From NCBI GenBank assembly GCA_021827245.1, contig JAKAWN010000076.1, positions 1 to 19,723 on the forward strand: a stretch of 19,723 nucleotides of DNA, read 5' to 3'. The translations under genes were made by a program, and so were the position numbers. Positions 1 to 8,209 of the stretch are shown here, one piece after another (the first letter of the stretch is position 1; each line of letters starts with the position of its first letter). The notes beneath the pieces are model-generated. The model saw only the letters and a program-made list of their open reading frames with translations. It did not search any database and was not told the DNA's origin. This DNA is from Acidobacteriota bacterium. GTDB lineage: Bacteria > Acidobacteriota > Terriglobia > UBA7540.

Positions 1-3000
1 CACTTGCTGTGCAGGTTGTAAAGCGAAAATTCCGGCCGAGTGAAGTATCCACCGTCCACCTCAGGGATGTAACCGCGAATGCCGCGCACGCCGCCCCAGG
101 TGCGTTCCCCGATCAGGGGGCCAAGATTGTACTTCTTGAAGAAGTAACTGAAGTAGTCGCCGTCTGAGGCCGTATAGGCATTGCTCAGACAGACCATATA
201 TCCATTAAAAACATTTTCAGGAACAGTATCGCTTTTGAAGTTGCGTGCGGCCTCCATGCCCACGAGGATGCGGCGCAGATGTTCAAGCATGATATGATCC
301 ACAAACCCGCCGCCGTTATATCGCACGTCGAAGACCATACCTTCCTTCCGGATTTGCGGGAAGTATTGCCGGACGAATGCGTTCAGCCCGTCGGCTTCCA
401 TGTCGGGCAGATAGACATAGCCCACCTTGCCGCCGGTGGCCTTTTCGACCTTCTCGCGGTTGGTCTCAATCCAGTTCAGTTCGCGCAGAGCCAGTTCGCT
501 CCGGAGCGGCTTCACCATGATGTCCCAGGCACCCTCAGTCGTGGGCTTGTCGTTGACGGTGAGCGTGACATCCTGCTCGGCCGTGTTGACGAACAGCTTG
601 TAGGGATTTTCCGGAACCTTCAACGGCTTGCCATTCACCGCCAGCAGATAGTCGCCCTGCTTGACTTTGACTCCCGGCGCGGTGAGCGGAGAACGCACGG
701 ACGGGTCCCAGCTCTCGCCGGGGTAGATCTTCTTGAAGAAATAGAGGCCGTGAGTAGTGTCCACTCCGAAATCGACTCCGAGCACGCCGACATTGACGGG
801 ATGAAGGTCGGGGAAATCTCCGCCGCCGACATAGGTGTGGGAATTTCCAAGCTCACCGATCATATCGCTGATGATGTAATTCAGGTCGTAGCGGTCAGCT
901 ACGTAGGGCAGCAGCACCGCGTACTTTTCCCTGACTCTTTCCCAGTTGACGCCGTTCATGGCCGGCTCGTAAAAGTAGTCGCGCTCCTGCCGCCAGACGT
1001 CGTTAAAGATCTCCTTCCACTCTTCCGGGGGATCGAGATCCATCTGCATGTTGGCCAGGTTCAGAGCTCCTTCGCCCACTTTGTGCGGCTCTTTTGCGGG
1101 CGGCTTGGCATCAATGATGCCGTAGACGCGCTCGGTGCCGCCTTCCTCGAATAAGGCGTTGGCGCCCGGGATGGGAGCTTGAGGTGCGGAGTAGAGAAGC
1201 TTTTTGCCATCGAAGGAGAGCGTGTAGTTGTCGGCATTTTCGATCAGAACGCTGTCTTTGCGCTCTTTCATATTGAAAACGTGGATGGCCGGCTCCTGGC
1301 CGGGCAGCGGGCCGGAAAGCCCCAGAGTCGGCATGGACACGTAGAAGACATCGCTCTTGTTGGCCTGCAGATTCTGGTAATTGCCGGGCGGAATGGGCAG
1401 CGCCACGACGCGCTTTTCAATCCCCGCAAGATCGATTCTGAAGCCCTTGAGCGCTTCTTCCGTCTTCTCCTCTTTGCCCTTGGCTTTCGTTTCGGCGGTA
1501 GGCTGAGATTTTTCGATGGTGGCTTCGTCGCTGCGCGGAGCGAACGGCGACGGCAGATCGGCCCGCAAAGTCACCGCATAGATGCCCGTGGCTTTGGGGT
1601 TCGAGAATTCCGTGTCGTAGACTCCGATCACTTCGTTATAACTCCGGTTGGACAGGAAGTAGAGGTACTTGCCGCCGGGATCGAAGACCGGGTGCCAACT
1701 GTTGGTAAAGCTTGAGGTGACCGGCGTGATCTTCTTATCCGCAAGCGAGTAAAGATAGATGGCGCTGTTGAGGTTGCGGGCAGTATTCGCGTAAACAACC
1801 CACTTGCTGTCCGGTGACCATCCGTAGTCTACCAGATCGGCGTACTCGCCCTGGGTGATCAGAACCGGCTGCTTGGTGTGGATGTCAACGTAGTAAAGGT
1901 GCAAAGTCGAGTCGGCATAGAGAAGCTTGGTGCTGTCGGGAGACCAGACGGGCTGCAGCAGAAAGACCTTGTTGTCCGTGGTGATTTCGGTGCCCGCGCC
2001 CGGCGGCTGGTCTGCCTTCCGGATATAGAGCTGATTTTCGCCGGTGCGGTCGGAGACGTAAGCAACCCAGCGGCCGTTGGGCGACCACGTGGCGTAGCGC
2101 TCCTGGATGCCTGAGGTCTGCGTGAGATCGCGGATGCTCCCATGCTTGGCCGGCACGGTGAAAATGTCTCCGCGCGCGGTAAACAGCGCGCGCTTGCCAT
2201 GGGGCGAGAGATCGAATGCGGTGATCAGCTTGCTTACGTGGACCCAATGCCTTCTCTGCTGGACGAAGTCGCCCGGCAGGTAGATCGTCATCTTGTGAAC
2301 CTTCTGGGCCTTCAGATCGAAGATATAAAGGTAGCCGCCATTCTCAAAGATGATGGAGTCCGGGCCGAGGCTGGGCCAGTTGATGTCGTATTCGGTGAAG
2401 TGCGTGAGCTGCGTGACCTTTTTCGTGCTCAGGTCGTAGCTGTACAGATTCATCCGCTTTTCGGGGCCACGGTCGGAAGTGAAGTAGATCGTGTTGCCGT
2501 GCCACATGGGGAAAGTGTCGGACCCTTTATAATGCGTGAGCTGCTCGACCGTGTTGGCCTTCAGATCATAAAGCCAGATGTCCTGCGCCATGCCGCCCAG
2601 GTAGCGCTTGCGGGCGCGGAAATTCCGGAAGATGCGGTTGTAGGCGATCTTGGTGCCGTCGGGCGAGAAAGAGGTCAGGCCGCCCTTCAGCACCTGGAAA
2701 GGCTCGGGAAGGCCGCCATCGATACTGACGCTGTAAAGCTGCCCGAACCAGGTGTTGAAGGTGGTGCGGCGGGAGAGAAACAGGATCCGTTTGCTGTCGG
2801 GGAACCAGGTGATCACTTCGTTGTTCGGGCCCATGCGCTCGGGGACCTGCGCTACGTCTGGCAGATACGTCAATTGGCGCGGCTGCCCGCCCTCGCTCGG
2901 CATGACGTAGACGTTGAAGTTGCCGTCATATTGCGCCGTGAAGGCGATCCACTTGCCGTCCGGAGAAAACTTGGGGAACAATTCCAGCCCCGGGCTGCTG

Positions 3001-3185
3001 GTGATCCGGCGGGCGACACCGCCGGAACTTGGGACCAGCCACAAGTCTCCGGCATAGCTGAAGACAACCTTGTTCTTATAAATGTCAGGAAAACGCATCA
3101 GACGACCCTCAGGCATCGGCTGCCCGAAACAGACTGAAGTGAATCCAAGCAGTGCGATAGCAATGAACGCGCGTGTGAAACGCAT
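1..3185 (-). CDS. Tricorn-like secreted S41 peptidase (3' end outside window)
   Basis: Large serine protease that probably trims peptides in the periplasm. The visible part is 1061 residues. It begins with a Sec signal peptide (hydrophobic stretch in residues 1-21, likely cut after CFG). Repeated blades follow with motifs such as FSPDGKWIAF and WSPDSKWVVY, as in the TolB/tricorn beta-propellers. A core domain carries the His motif GNSHTY (His783), then a PDZ domain at about 797-880, then the S41 catalytic region with TASDGD (likely nucleophile Ser1007) and GERTWGG. The final catalytic acid expected in tricorn proteases would lie just past the left edge. The ATG at 3185 is preceded by GGAGGG at a good distance and starts the signal peptide exactly. 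No partner gene is seen; it is transcribed away from the rest of the window. The family is clear; its substrate is not. Confidence 0.93.
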   Translation of the reverse strand, partial: MRFTRAFIAIALLGFTSVCFGQPMPEGRLMRFPDIYKNKVVFSYAGDLWLVPSSGGVARRITSSPGLELFPKFSPDGKWIAFTAQYDGNFNVYVMPSEGGQPRQLTYLPDVAQVPERMGPNNEVITWFPDSKRILFLSRRTTFNTWFGQLYSVSIDGGLPEPFQVLKGGLTSFSPDGTKIAYNRIFRNFRARKRYLGGMAQDIWLYDLKANTVEQLTHYKGSDTFPMWHGNTIYFTSDRGPEKRMNLYSYDLSTKKVTQLTHFTEYDINWPSLGPDSIIFENGGYLYIFDLKAQKVHKMTIYLPGDFVQQRRHWVHVSKLITAFDLSPHGKRALFTARGDIFTVPAKHGSIRDLTQTSGIQERYATWSPNGRWVAYVSDRTGENQLYIRKADQPPGAGTEITTDNKVFLLQPVWSPDSTKLLYADSTLHLYYVDIHTKQPVLITQGEYADLVDYGWSPDSKWVVYANTARNLNSAIYLYSLADKKITPVTSSFTNSWHPVFDPGGKYLYFLSNRSYNEVIGVYDTEFSNPKATGIYAVTLRADLPSPFAPRSDEATIEKSQPTAETKAKGKEEKTEEALKGFRIDLAGIEKRVVALPIPPGNYQNLQANKSDVFYVSMPTLGLSGPLPGQEPAIHVFNMKERKDSVLIENADNYTLSFDGKKLLYSAPQAPIPGANALFEEGGTERVYGIIDAKPPAKEPHKVGEGALNLANMQMDLDPPEEWKEIFNDVWRQERDYFYEPAMNGVNWERVREKYAVLLPYVADRYDLNYIISDMIGELGNSHTYVGGGDFPDLHPVNVGVLGVDFGVDTTHGLYFFKKIYPGESWDPSVRSPLTAPGVKVKQGDYLLAVNGKPLKVPENPYKLFVNTAEQDVTLTVNDKPTTEGAWDIMVKPLRSELALRELNWIETNREKVEKATGGKVGYVYLPDMEADGLNAFVRQYFPQIRKEGMVFDVRYNGGGFVDHIMLEHLRRILVGMEAARNFKSDTVPENVFNGYMVCLSNAYTASDGDYFSYFFKKYNLGPLIGERTWGGVRGIRGYIPEVDGGYFTRPEFSLYNLHSK

Positions 3186-3524
3186 CAAGAAACCCTCCGC
3201 ATCGTGAGCATTCCGTGACCGCAGTAATCGTCCGCCTCCGATAAGCGCGGATAGCCATTTTAATCCGTTGTGGCACCGAAGGGAGTAATAAGATGCAAGA
3301 TGGCATACAAACAGATTTCGAAAAAGGCAGGCCGCCGAGCAGCGACGGTGGCAGCAAGCCAGAATCGGGAGTTGCGCGAGGAGACAGAAACGCCCGAAGT
3401 TGCGCCGTGGGTGTCCATACGGCGATCAAGGCTTTTATCGCAGCTTCGGCGTGATTGGTGAGCGGTGCGATGCGCAGGAACTTGCGGGAGAGGAATCACG
3501 GGATTCGTGGACCCGGGACAAGAC
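3186..3524. other. Intergenic gap between two minus-strand genes
   Basis: This stretch is upstream of the protease gene and downstream of the glycosyltransferase gene. Short open frames cross it on both strands, but none has a recognisable motif, ribosome binding site or coding-like composition. I see no convincing terminator or promoter. It should contain the protease promoter by position. Confidence 0.5.
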
Positions 3525-4667
3525 TCAAGCTCGCTGTTGCCGTCCTGCAACCTGGCTGCTGGAAGTGGAGGTGCGCGGGCCCCAGATTTTCCAGATAGAG
3601 GGAATGTTGAAGAGAAGATTTACTGCGCCGTCGAGAACCACTCCTGCCGCTGCTGCGACGACCAGCCGGACGCCTTGCGAGGCGAGGAAAAGCGTGAGAC
3701 CGATATTCAGAATCACGCCCGGCAGGCAAACTTTCTGATAGAGCCAAAGATGGTTCGCCCCTCGAGTCGTTGCAGAGGTGGCCCGCAGGCGGCGCGCGAA
3801 CGTTACGTTCTGGTTCCACACGAAGTTCCACAACAGGGCGGCTTCGACGGCCACAGGCACGGCCCAGAAGACACTGGCCCCCGCAGTCCCGGCCATCCAA
3901 TGGATCAGGCTGATATCCAGCGCAGCTCCCGTGAGCCCTACGAGGCTGTACACAAGCCAGGCGCGCAACTGCCCGGTCGAAACCGACAGGCGAACCAGGT
4001 GAGCGAGGTACTCGCCGTACTGGCGGAGGCCCAGCTTGGAACTGCCGCGCGTTCTTTCTTCAAATTGATACGGGACCTCCACGATATGCTCGATCCGTCC
4101 TTTGGCGAGGACTTCGAGAAGGATCTTGTAACCCAACGGGGAAAGATCCGCGCCAGCAATCGCCGCCGCCCGAACGACAAACATGCCGGACATGGGATCA
4201 CTGACCGAAGAGAGTTTCAATGGCAGGACGGAGGCGGCCAGATGGGTGGCGCCACTGGAAATCACACGGCGGCTGAATTCCCAGTCGGAAGTTCCACCGC
4301 CCGGGATGTAGCGGCTGGCAACGGCCAGATCAGCGTTCGACTTGCGGAGGGCAGCCGCCAGCGCAATCAGGATTTCCGGCGGATGCTGAAGGTCAGCGTC
4401 GATGACGCCCAGCAGATCACCATTGGCAAGCTTCCAGCCATCGACCACGGCCGTCGCCAGTCCCAGCCGTCCGGAACGGCGAAGCACCCGCACGTGGAAT
4501 TCGCCGCTGAGTGCCTCGGCGAGTTCGGCGGTTCCGTCGCCGCTGTTATCATCCACGATGATCAATTCGTATTGTTCACCAGCCTGAGCCAGAGCCGTGC
4601 CCGAGCGGCGAATGACTTCCTGGATAGACTCCGCCTCCTTATAGGTTGGAATCACGATGGAAATCAT
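3525..4667 (-). CDS. GT2 polyprenyl-phosphate glycosyltransferase fused to GtrA domain
   Basis: Likely transfers a sugar from a nucleotide donor to polyprenyl phosphate (DPM1/GtrB-type) and helps move the lipid-linked sugar across the inner membrane through its GtrA part. The protein is 380 residues. Residues 1-235 form a GT-A glycosyltransferase: MISIVIPTYKE at the start, IIVDDNSGDGT at 36-46, and the metal/nucleotide motif DADLQHPP at 90-97. Residues about 237-362 are four hydrophobic segments with the GtrA signature NFVWNQNVTF at 281-290. A longer frame begins at a GTG at 4724, but the ATG at 4667 starts exactly where the GT2 fold starts and has GAGGAA upstream, so I prefer it. The fusion is a known arrangement. 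The gene is divergent from the radical SAM gene, 180 bp away. Donor sugar and acceptor cannot be told from sequence. Confidence 0.9.
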   Translation of the reverse strand: MISIVIPTYKEAESIQEVIRRSGTALAQAGEQYELIIVDDNSGDGTAELAEALSGEFHVRVLRRSGRLGLATAVVDGWKLANGDLLGVIDADLQHPPEILIALAAALRKSNADLAVASRYIPGGGTSDWEFSRRVISSGATHLAASVLPLKLSSVSDPMSGMFVVRAAAIAGADLSPLGYKILLEVLAKGRIEHIVEVPYQFEERTRGSSKLGLRQYGEYLAHLVRLSVSTGQLRAWLVYSLVGLTGAALDISLIHWMAGTAGASVFWAVPVAVEAALLWNFVWNQNVTFARRLRATSATTRGANHLWLYQKVCLPGVILNIGLTLFLASQGVRLVVAAAAGVVLDGAVNLLFNIPSIWKIWGPRTSTSSSQVAGRQQRA

Positions 4668-4847
4668 GGGGCGATCAAATTCCTCTTTGCCAGCGGAACG
4701 TGAAATCGCACCTGAAAATAGCACGTGTCCAGGGCACCGTCAATGCGTAACAGATTTTCCCTGTACAAGTGTTTCAGCGGCGGCCGGGTTCGCGCACGCG
4801 ACCTCCCGACTTGCAGCCCACTGGCGTATCGAATAGACTGACGAAGT

Positions 4848-6215
4848 ATGGCCAATTCACCCCGCAGCAATGTCGCCGAAAAGATTGAGACGGGGGAAGA
4901 ATACCTGCCGGCTTTTCACATCATGACCAAGCCGATGGGGCCCATCTGCAATTTAGATTGCCGATACTGCTTTTATCTCGAAAAAGAGAATCTCTACCCT
5001 GCGAAATCGAGCTGGGCGATGCCCGAGGACGTGCTCGAGACTTACGTCCGGGACTACATTCAGGCGCAGAACGTGCCGCAGATTTCATTTGCGTGGCAGG
5101 GAGGCGAGCCTACGCTGCTGGGCGTGGAATATTTCCAGAGAGTTGTCGAACTTCAGAAAAAGTACGCCGACGGAAAGCGAATCGAGAATGCATTTCAGAC
5201 CAACGGCGTTCTGCTGGACGACCGGTGGGGCGAGTTCCTTGCCGCGAACAAATTCCTGATAGGGCTCTCGATCGACGGACCGCAAGAACTCCACGATCGC
5301 TACCGCGTGGACAAGGGAGGCCAGCCGACTTTTAAGCGCGTGATGCGGGGCCTTGGCTACCTGAAAAAGCACGGGGTGGAGTTCAATACGCTGACGGTTA
5401 TCCAGCGCCACAATTCCCAGCATCCTTTGGAGGTCTATCGCTTTCTGAGGGAACACGGAAGCGGATTCATGCAGTTCATTCCTATTGTCGAAAGAATCGC
5501 CGAGGCGCCGAATCAGCAAGGTCTGGTCCTGATCGGGCCCGGATCTTCGGAGCATGCAAAAGTTTCTGAGTGGTCTGTGGAACCGCTGCAGTACGGAAAA
5601 TTTCTGTGCGCGATATTCGATGAATGGGTTCGTAACGATGTGGGGCGGTGTTATGTTCAAATTTTCGACGTCGCGCTCGAAAGCTGGGCAGGCTATCCTC
5701 CCAGCCTGTGTGTCTTTCGCGAGACCTGCGGAGCCGCCATGGCCATGGAACATAACGGCGACCTCTATTCCTGCGACCATTTCGTTTACCCGGAAAATAA
5801 ACTGGGCAACATCATGGAAAGCCCGATCAACGCGCTCGTTAATTCCCCCCAGCAACGCAAGTTCGGCCTGGATAAGCGCGATACGCTTCCGCGCTATTGC
5901 CGGGAATGTGACGTGCGGTTTGCGTGCAACGGCGAATGTCCCAAACACAGGTTCATCCGGACTCCCGGCGGCGAGGACGGCCTTAATTATCTCTGCGCCG
6001 GGTACAAATTGTTTTTCCACCACATTGATCCGTACATGAGGTTTATGGCTGCGGAACTCGAGCAGCAAAGGGCACCGGCCAACGTGATGAATTGGGTGCG
6101 GATGAGGGATCTGGGAGCCGCAGGCAAGAGCCGGCCAGGAAGAAACGATCCGTGCCCATGTGGCAGCGGCAAGAAGTACAAGAAATGTTGTGGATCATCC
6201 GGCAGGGACACGTAA
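4848..6215 (+). CDS. Radical SAM/SPASM protein, anaerobic sulfatase-maturase type, with SEC-C tail
   Basis: Members of this family oxidise an active-site Cys or Ser of sulfatases to formylglycine, using S-adenosylmethionine and iron-sulfur clusters in the cytoplasm. The 455-residue protein has FHIMTKPMGPICNLDC, giving the radical SAM cysteines Cys34, Cys38 and Cys41, then WQGGEPTL at 83-90. FD at 273-274 may be the family's catalytic Asp. A SPASM region follows with Cys288, Cys294, Cys309, Cys351, Cys354, Cys360, Cys364 and Cys383 for auxiliary clusters. The end is a zinc-binding SEC-C motif at 432-448 (GRNDPCPCGSGKKYKKCC). The ATG at 4848 keeps the conserved FHIM lead-in, so it is preferred over Met26. 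Its ribosome binding site is weak. No sulfatase gene lies in the window, so the partner must be elsewhere or the substrate may differ. Confidence 0.9.
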   Translation: MANSPRSNVAEKIETGEEYLPAFHIMTKPMGPICNLDCRYCFYLEKENLYPAKSSWAMPEDVLETYVRDYIQAQNVPQISFAWQGGEPTLLGVEYFQRVVELQKKYADGKRIENAFQTNGVLLDDRWGEFLAANKFLIGLSIDGPQELHDRYRVDKGGQPTFKRVMRGLGYLKKHGVEFNTLTVIQRHNSQHPLEVYRFLREHGSGFMQFIPIVERIAEAPNQQGLVLIGPGSSEHAKVSEWSVEPLQYGKFLCAIFDEWVRNDVGRCYVQIFDVALESWAGYPPSLCVFRETCGAAMAMEHNGDLYSCDHFVYPENKLGNIMESPINALVNSPQQRKFGLDKRDTLPRYCRECDVRFACNGECPKHRFIRTPGGEDGLNYLCAGYKLFFHHIDPYMRFMAAELEQQRAPANVMNWVRMRDLGAAGKSRPGRNDPCPCGSGKKYKKCCGSSGRDT

Positions 6216-7273
6216 GCCACCTCTCTGAAGGTGAAAAAGGCAATTGCCGGCTTCGGGAAGCGCTGACGCCCACGCGCGCATCGTCATTGCTTATGATGTT
6301 GAAGCGTATTCCCTCCAACAGTCTGTTCCATACAAAGTGATGCCTTAGGATTGCGGGATGCTGGTACGCCGGCTTTTCCCTGGATTTTTGTTATCTATCT
6401 GTACCTGGTGAAAGAGCAGCTAAAAAGATGTGATGCTATATACGAATATCCGATCAGTTGCTTTCTGGAGGCCAATCTTGCAACCGGGGCACGCTTGCGC
6501 TCACCGCGGCAAGGAGGAAACCAGGATAAGAGGAGATGCATTCCGGCATGGATAGATTGATGCCCTTTAAGGTGCTGCATTCGCCAATTCATCAGTAATG
6601 CAGGTTAGGCCCAATGCTTATCGCAAGTGAAGCGCCTGGCGTGGCGGCGTGCTCGCTCACTTGAGATTTCATGAAACCCATTTGGTCTTGCGCGCATCGA
6701 AAAGATTTAATAGCTCTCTTGAGTTGGGGACTCACGGACTAAATCCACGCGCGGCCTTCTGACTCAGGAAGACGCATCGTTGCAGGGTAACCGGTCCCGG
6801 TGGTCAGCAACCAAGCTGCTTAGCCAACTTGCCAGAAAGCGGAGCCCTTGCAACGGGGGCAAAACTGCCAGCCGGAAACATCAAAATGGAGTGAACTGCA
6901 CTCCCCACAACGAGGTTGTCCTTTCAACTGTGGAGCCGTGCAGACCCATCTAGGGAAGTTCAAAGCTGGCCGAGGCGAGTGGGGATCGCTTCAAGCTTGG
7001 CATAATTGGAGAAGCAAGCGACCGCAGATATCCATGGGGCGCAATTACAGAGGATTGCAAATTACAGTGATACGGCCTGCTGCAGCATAAAAGTTCCCAT
7101 CAGCGCGTTTGAGCGCTGAGAACAGCGCCGCTAAAAAAAACTCACTATAGTTCGCAAGCACCTGTAGAAATTCTCAGGGGCCCTAAGATCACAATTGGCA
7201 CATGCGACCCTCCCGTGGCGGTTGAGGATCGTGCGCGGGTGTTGGCATTTCTTGATTAGAACAAAAGGCGACG
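6216..7273. other. About 1 kb without a confident gene, upstream of the respiratory operon
   Basis: No open frame here has a family match I recognise. Visible structure includes an imperfect inverted repeat near 6625-6665 (CAAGTGAAGCG against CGCTCACTTG), a 7-bp hairpin at 7100-7119 (TCAGCGC/GCGCTGA) followed 14 bases later by eight adenines, and a small minus-strand frame with paired cysteines at 6820-6963 (listed separately). The region should hold the promoter of the oxidase operon, but I cannot pick a convincing -35/-10 pair. Confidence 0.5.
6820..6963 (-). CDS. Possible small zinc-ribbon protein (weak)
   Basis: A minus-strand frame of 47 codons from a TTG contains two CxxC pairs, CGEC at 19-22 and CPRC at 35-38, with a third cysteine at 8 and aromatic residues around them. 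This spacing resembles a zinc ribbon. Against it: there is no ATG, no good ribosome binding site, and the frame upstream soon meets a stop. It could be a relic or chance. I do not recognise a family. Confidence 0.2.
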   Translation of the reverse strand: MNFPRWVCTAPQLKGQPRCGECSSLHFDVSGWQFCPRCKGSAFWQVG

Positions 7274-8209
7274 ATGTTTAAGAACTCGATGTTTTCACCG
7301 GCCTCCCCGCATGCGCTAGCGGTCACACACTTGTCCTATATCGTTTTCGGTGTGCTTGCGGCCATTCTGGCTTTAATCATTGTTCTGGTTACCTATGCGG
7401 TGATTAAGTTTCGACGCCGGCCTGGAGCACCTGAGCCCCCTCAGGTTTTTGGCAGCGCGAAGATGGAAAAGATCTGGACCTTTGGCTCCGTGGCCGTAGT
7501 GACATTCTTTGCTGTCCTTACGATACGGACCATGTTCCGCTCAAGTCCCACTCCACCGCGGGGTGAAAAGCCAAACCTGATCATTGTCGGCCATCAATGG
7601 TGGTGGTACGCCAAATACCCAGAGTCCGGTGTGGTCACTGCCAATGAGATCCACATACCAGTTGGCCAGGATTGGCTGATTCTACTAAAGGCCGGAGATG
7701 TGATTCACGACTTTTGGGTACCCGATCTTGGCCCCAAAACGGATGCAATCCCCGGCCATCCAAACAAAATGTGGATTGAGGCGAATAAGCCTGGAACTTA
7801 TCTGGGGGCTTGCGCTGAATACTGTGGAGCGGAACACGCTTGGATGCGCATTCGGGTGATCGCGCAGCCGGAGGCTGAGTTCAAAGCGTGGGAACAGCAT
7901 CAGCTTGAAGTTCCCGCCAAGCCAACCGCAGGGGCAGCATTGGCAGGGAGCAAACTTTTCAATAGCCTTACCTGTGGCGATTGCCATACGGTTGCAGGCA
8001 CCACAGCCAATGGGGAAATCGGTCCTGACCTGACGCACGTTGCAAGCAGGGAAACGCTGGCGGCAGGGCGTCTGATCAACACGCCGGAGAACATGGCCAA
8101 GTGGATTTCAGATCCGCAAAAATACAAGCCTGGGTGTTACATGCCCAACTTTAATTTCAACAAACAGCAGGTAAAGGAACTGGCGGCTTATCTGGAGACA
8201 TTGAAATGA
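7274..8209 (+). CDS. ctaC: Cytochrome c oxidase subunit II fused to cytochrome c (caa3 type)
   Basis: Subunit II takes electrons from the cytochrome pool and passes them through the dinuclear CuA centre to subunit I. The 311-residue protein has two membrane segments at about 20-46 and 68-86, the aromatic patch HQWWWY at 107-112, and a full CuA set: His145, Cys180, Glu182, Cys184, His188 and Met191. A C-terminal class I cytochrome c domain (about 222-311) has the heme site CGDCH at 234-238 and a likely distal ligand Met290. The fused heme makes this a caa3 enzyme. There is no lipobox signal peptide; the first membrane helix probably acts as an uncleaved anchor. AAGGCGA precedes the ATG. It is the first gene of the operon and its stop overlaps the ctaD start (ATGA). 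Confidence 0.97.
   Translation: MFKNSMFSPASPHALAVTHLSYIVFGVLAAILALIIVLVTYAVIKFRRRPGAPEPPQVFGSAKMEKIWTFGSVAVVTFFAVLTIRTMFRSSPTPPRGEKPNLIIVGHQWWWYAKYPESGVVTANEIHIPVGQDWLILLKAGDVIHDFWVPDLGPKTDAIPGHPNKMWIEANKPGTYLGACAEYCGAEHAWMRIRVIAQPEAEFKAWEQHQLEVPAKPTAGAALAGSKLFNSLTCGDCHTVAGTTANGEIGPDLTHVASRETLAAGRLINTPENMAKWISDPQKYKPGCYMPNFNFNKQQVKELAAYLETLK

Noticed and set aside
279..3137. Long plus-strand frames (for example 279-1154 and 2142-3137)
   Set aside because: They are antisense to the tricorn-like protease, which has a signal peptide, catalytic motifs and a ribosome binding site on the minus strand.
3465..4703. 412-codon plus-strand frame
   Set aside because: It is the antisense of the GT2-GtrA gene; it has no domain of its own.
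4811..4839. TTGCAG-17-TAGACT as a promoter for the radical SAM gene
   Set aside because: The -10 match is poor and it would start transcription almost at the start codon; not strong enough to list.
5085..6068. 327-codon minus-strand frame
   Set aside because: It is the antisense of the radical SAM gene, whose cysteine motifs are complete on the plus strand.
6848..7090. Plus-strand frame with CPFNCG that recalls a radical SAM or cysteine-rich start
   Set aside because: The third cysteine of the expected motif is absent, no ribosome binding site is seen and nothing after it matches; the opposite strand gives an equally good paired-cysteine pattern.
7100..7140. 7-bp hairpin followed by a run of eight A, considered as a terminator
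   Set aside because: On the plus strand it is followed by A, not T; on the minus strand the T run precedes the stem. Neither orientation fits an intrinsic terminator.
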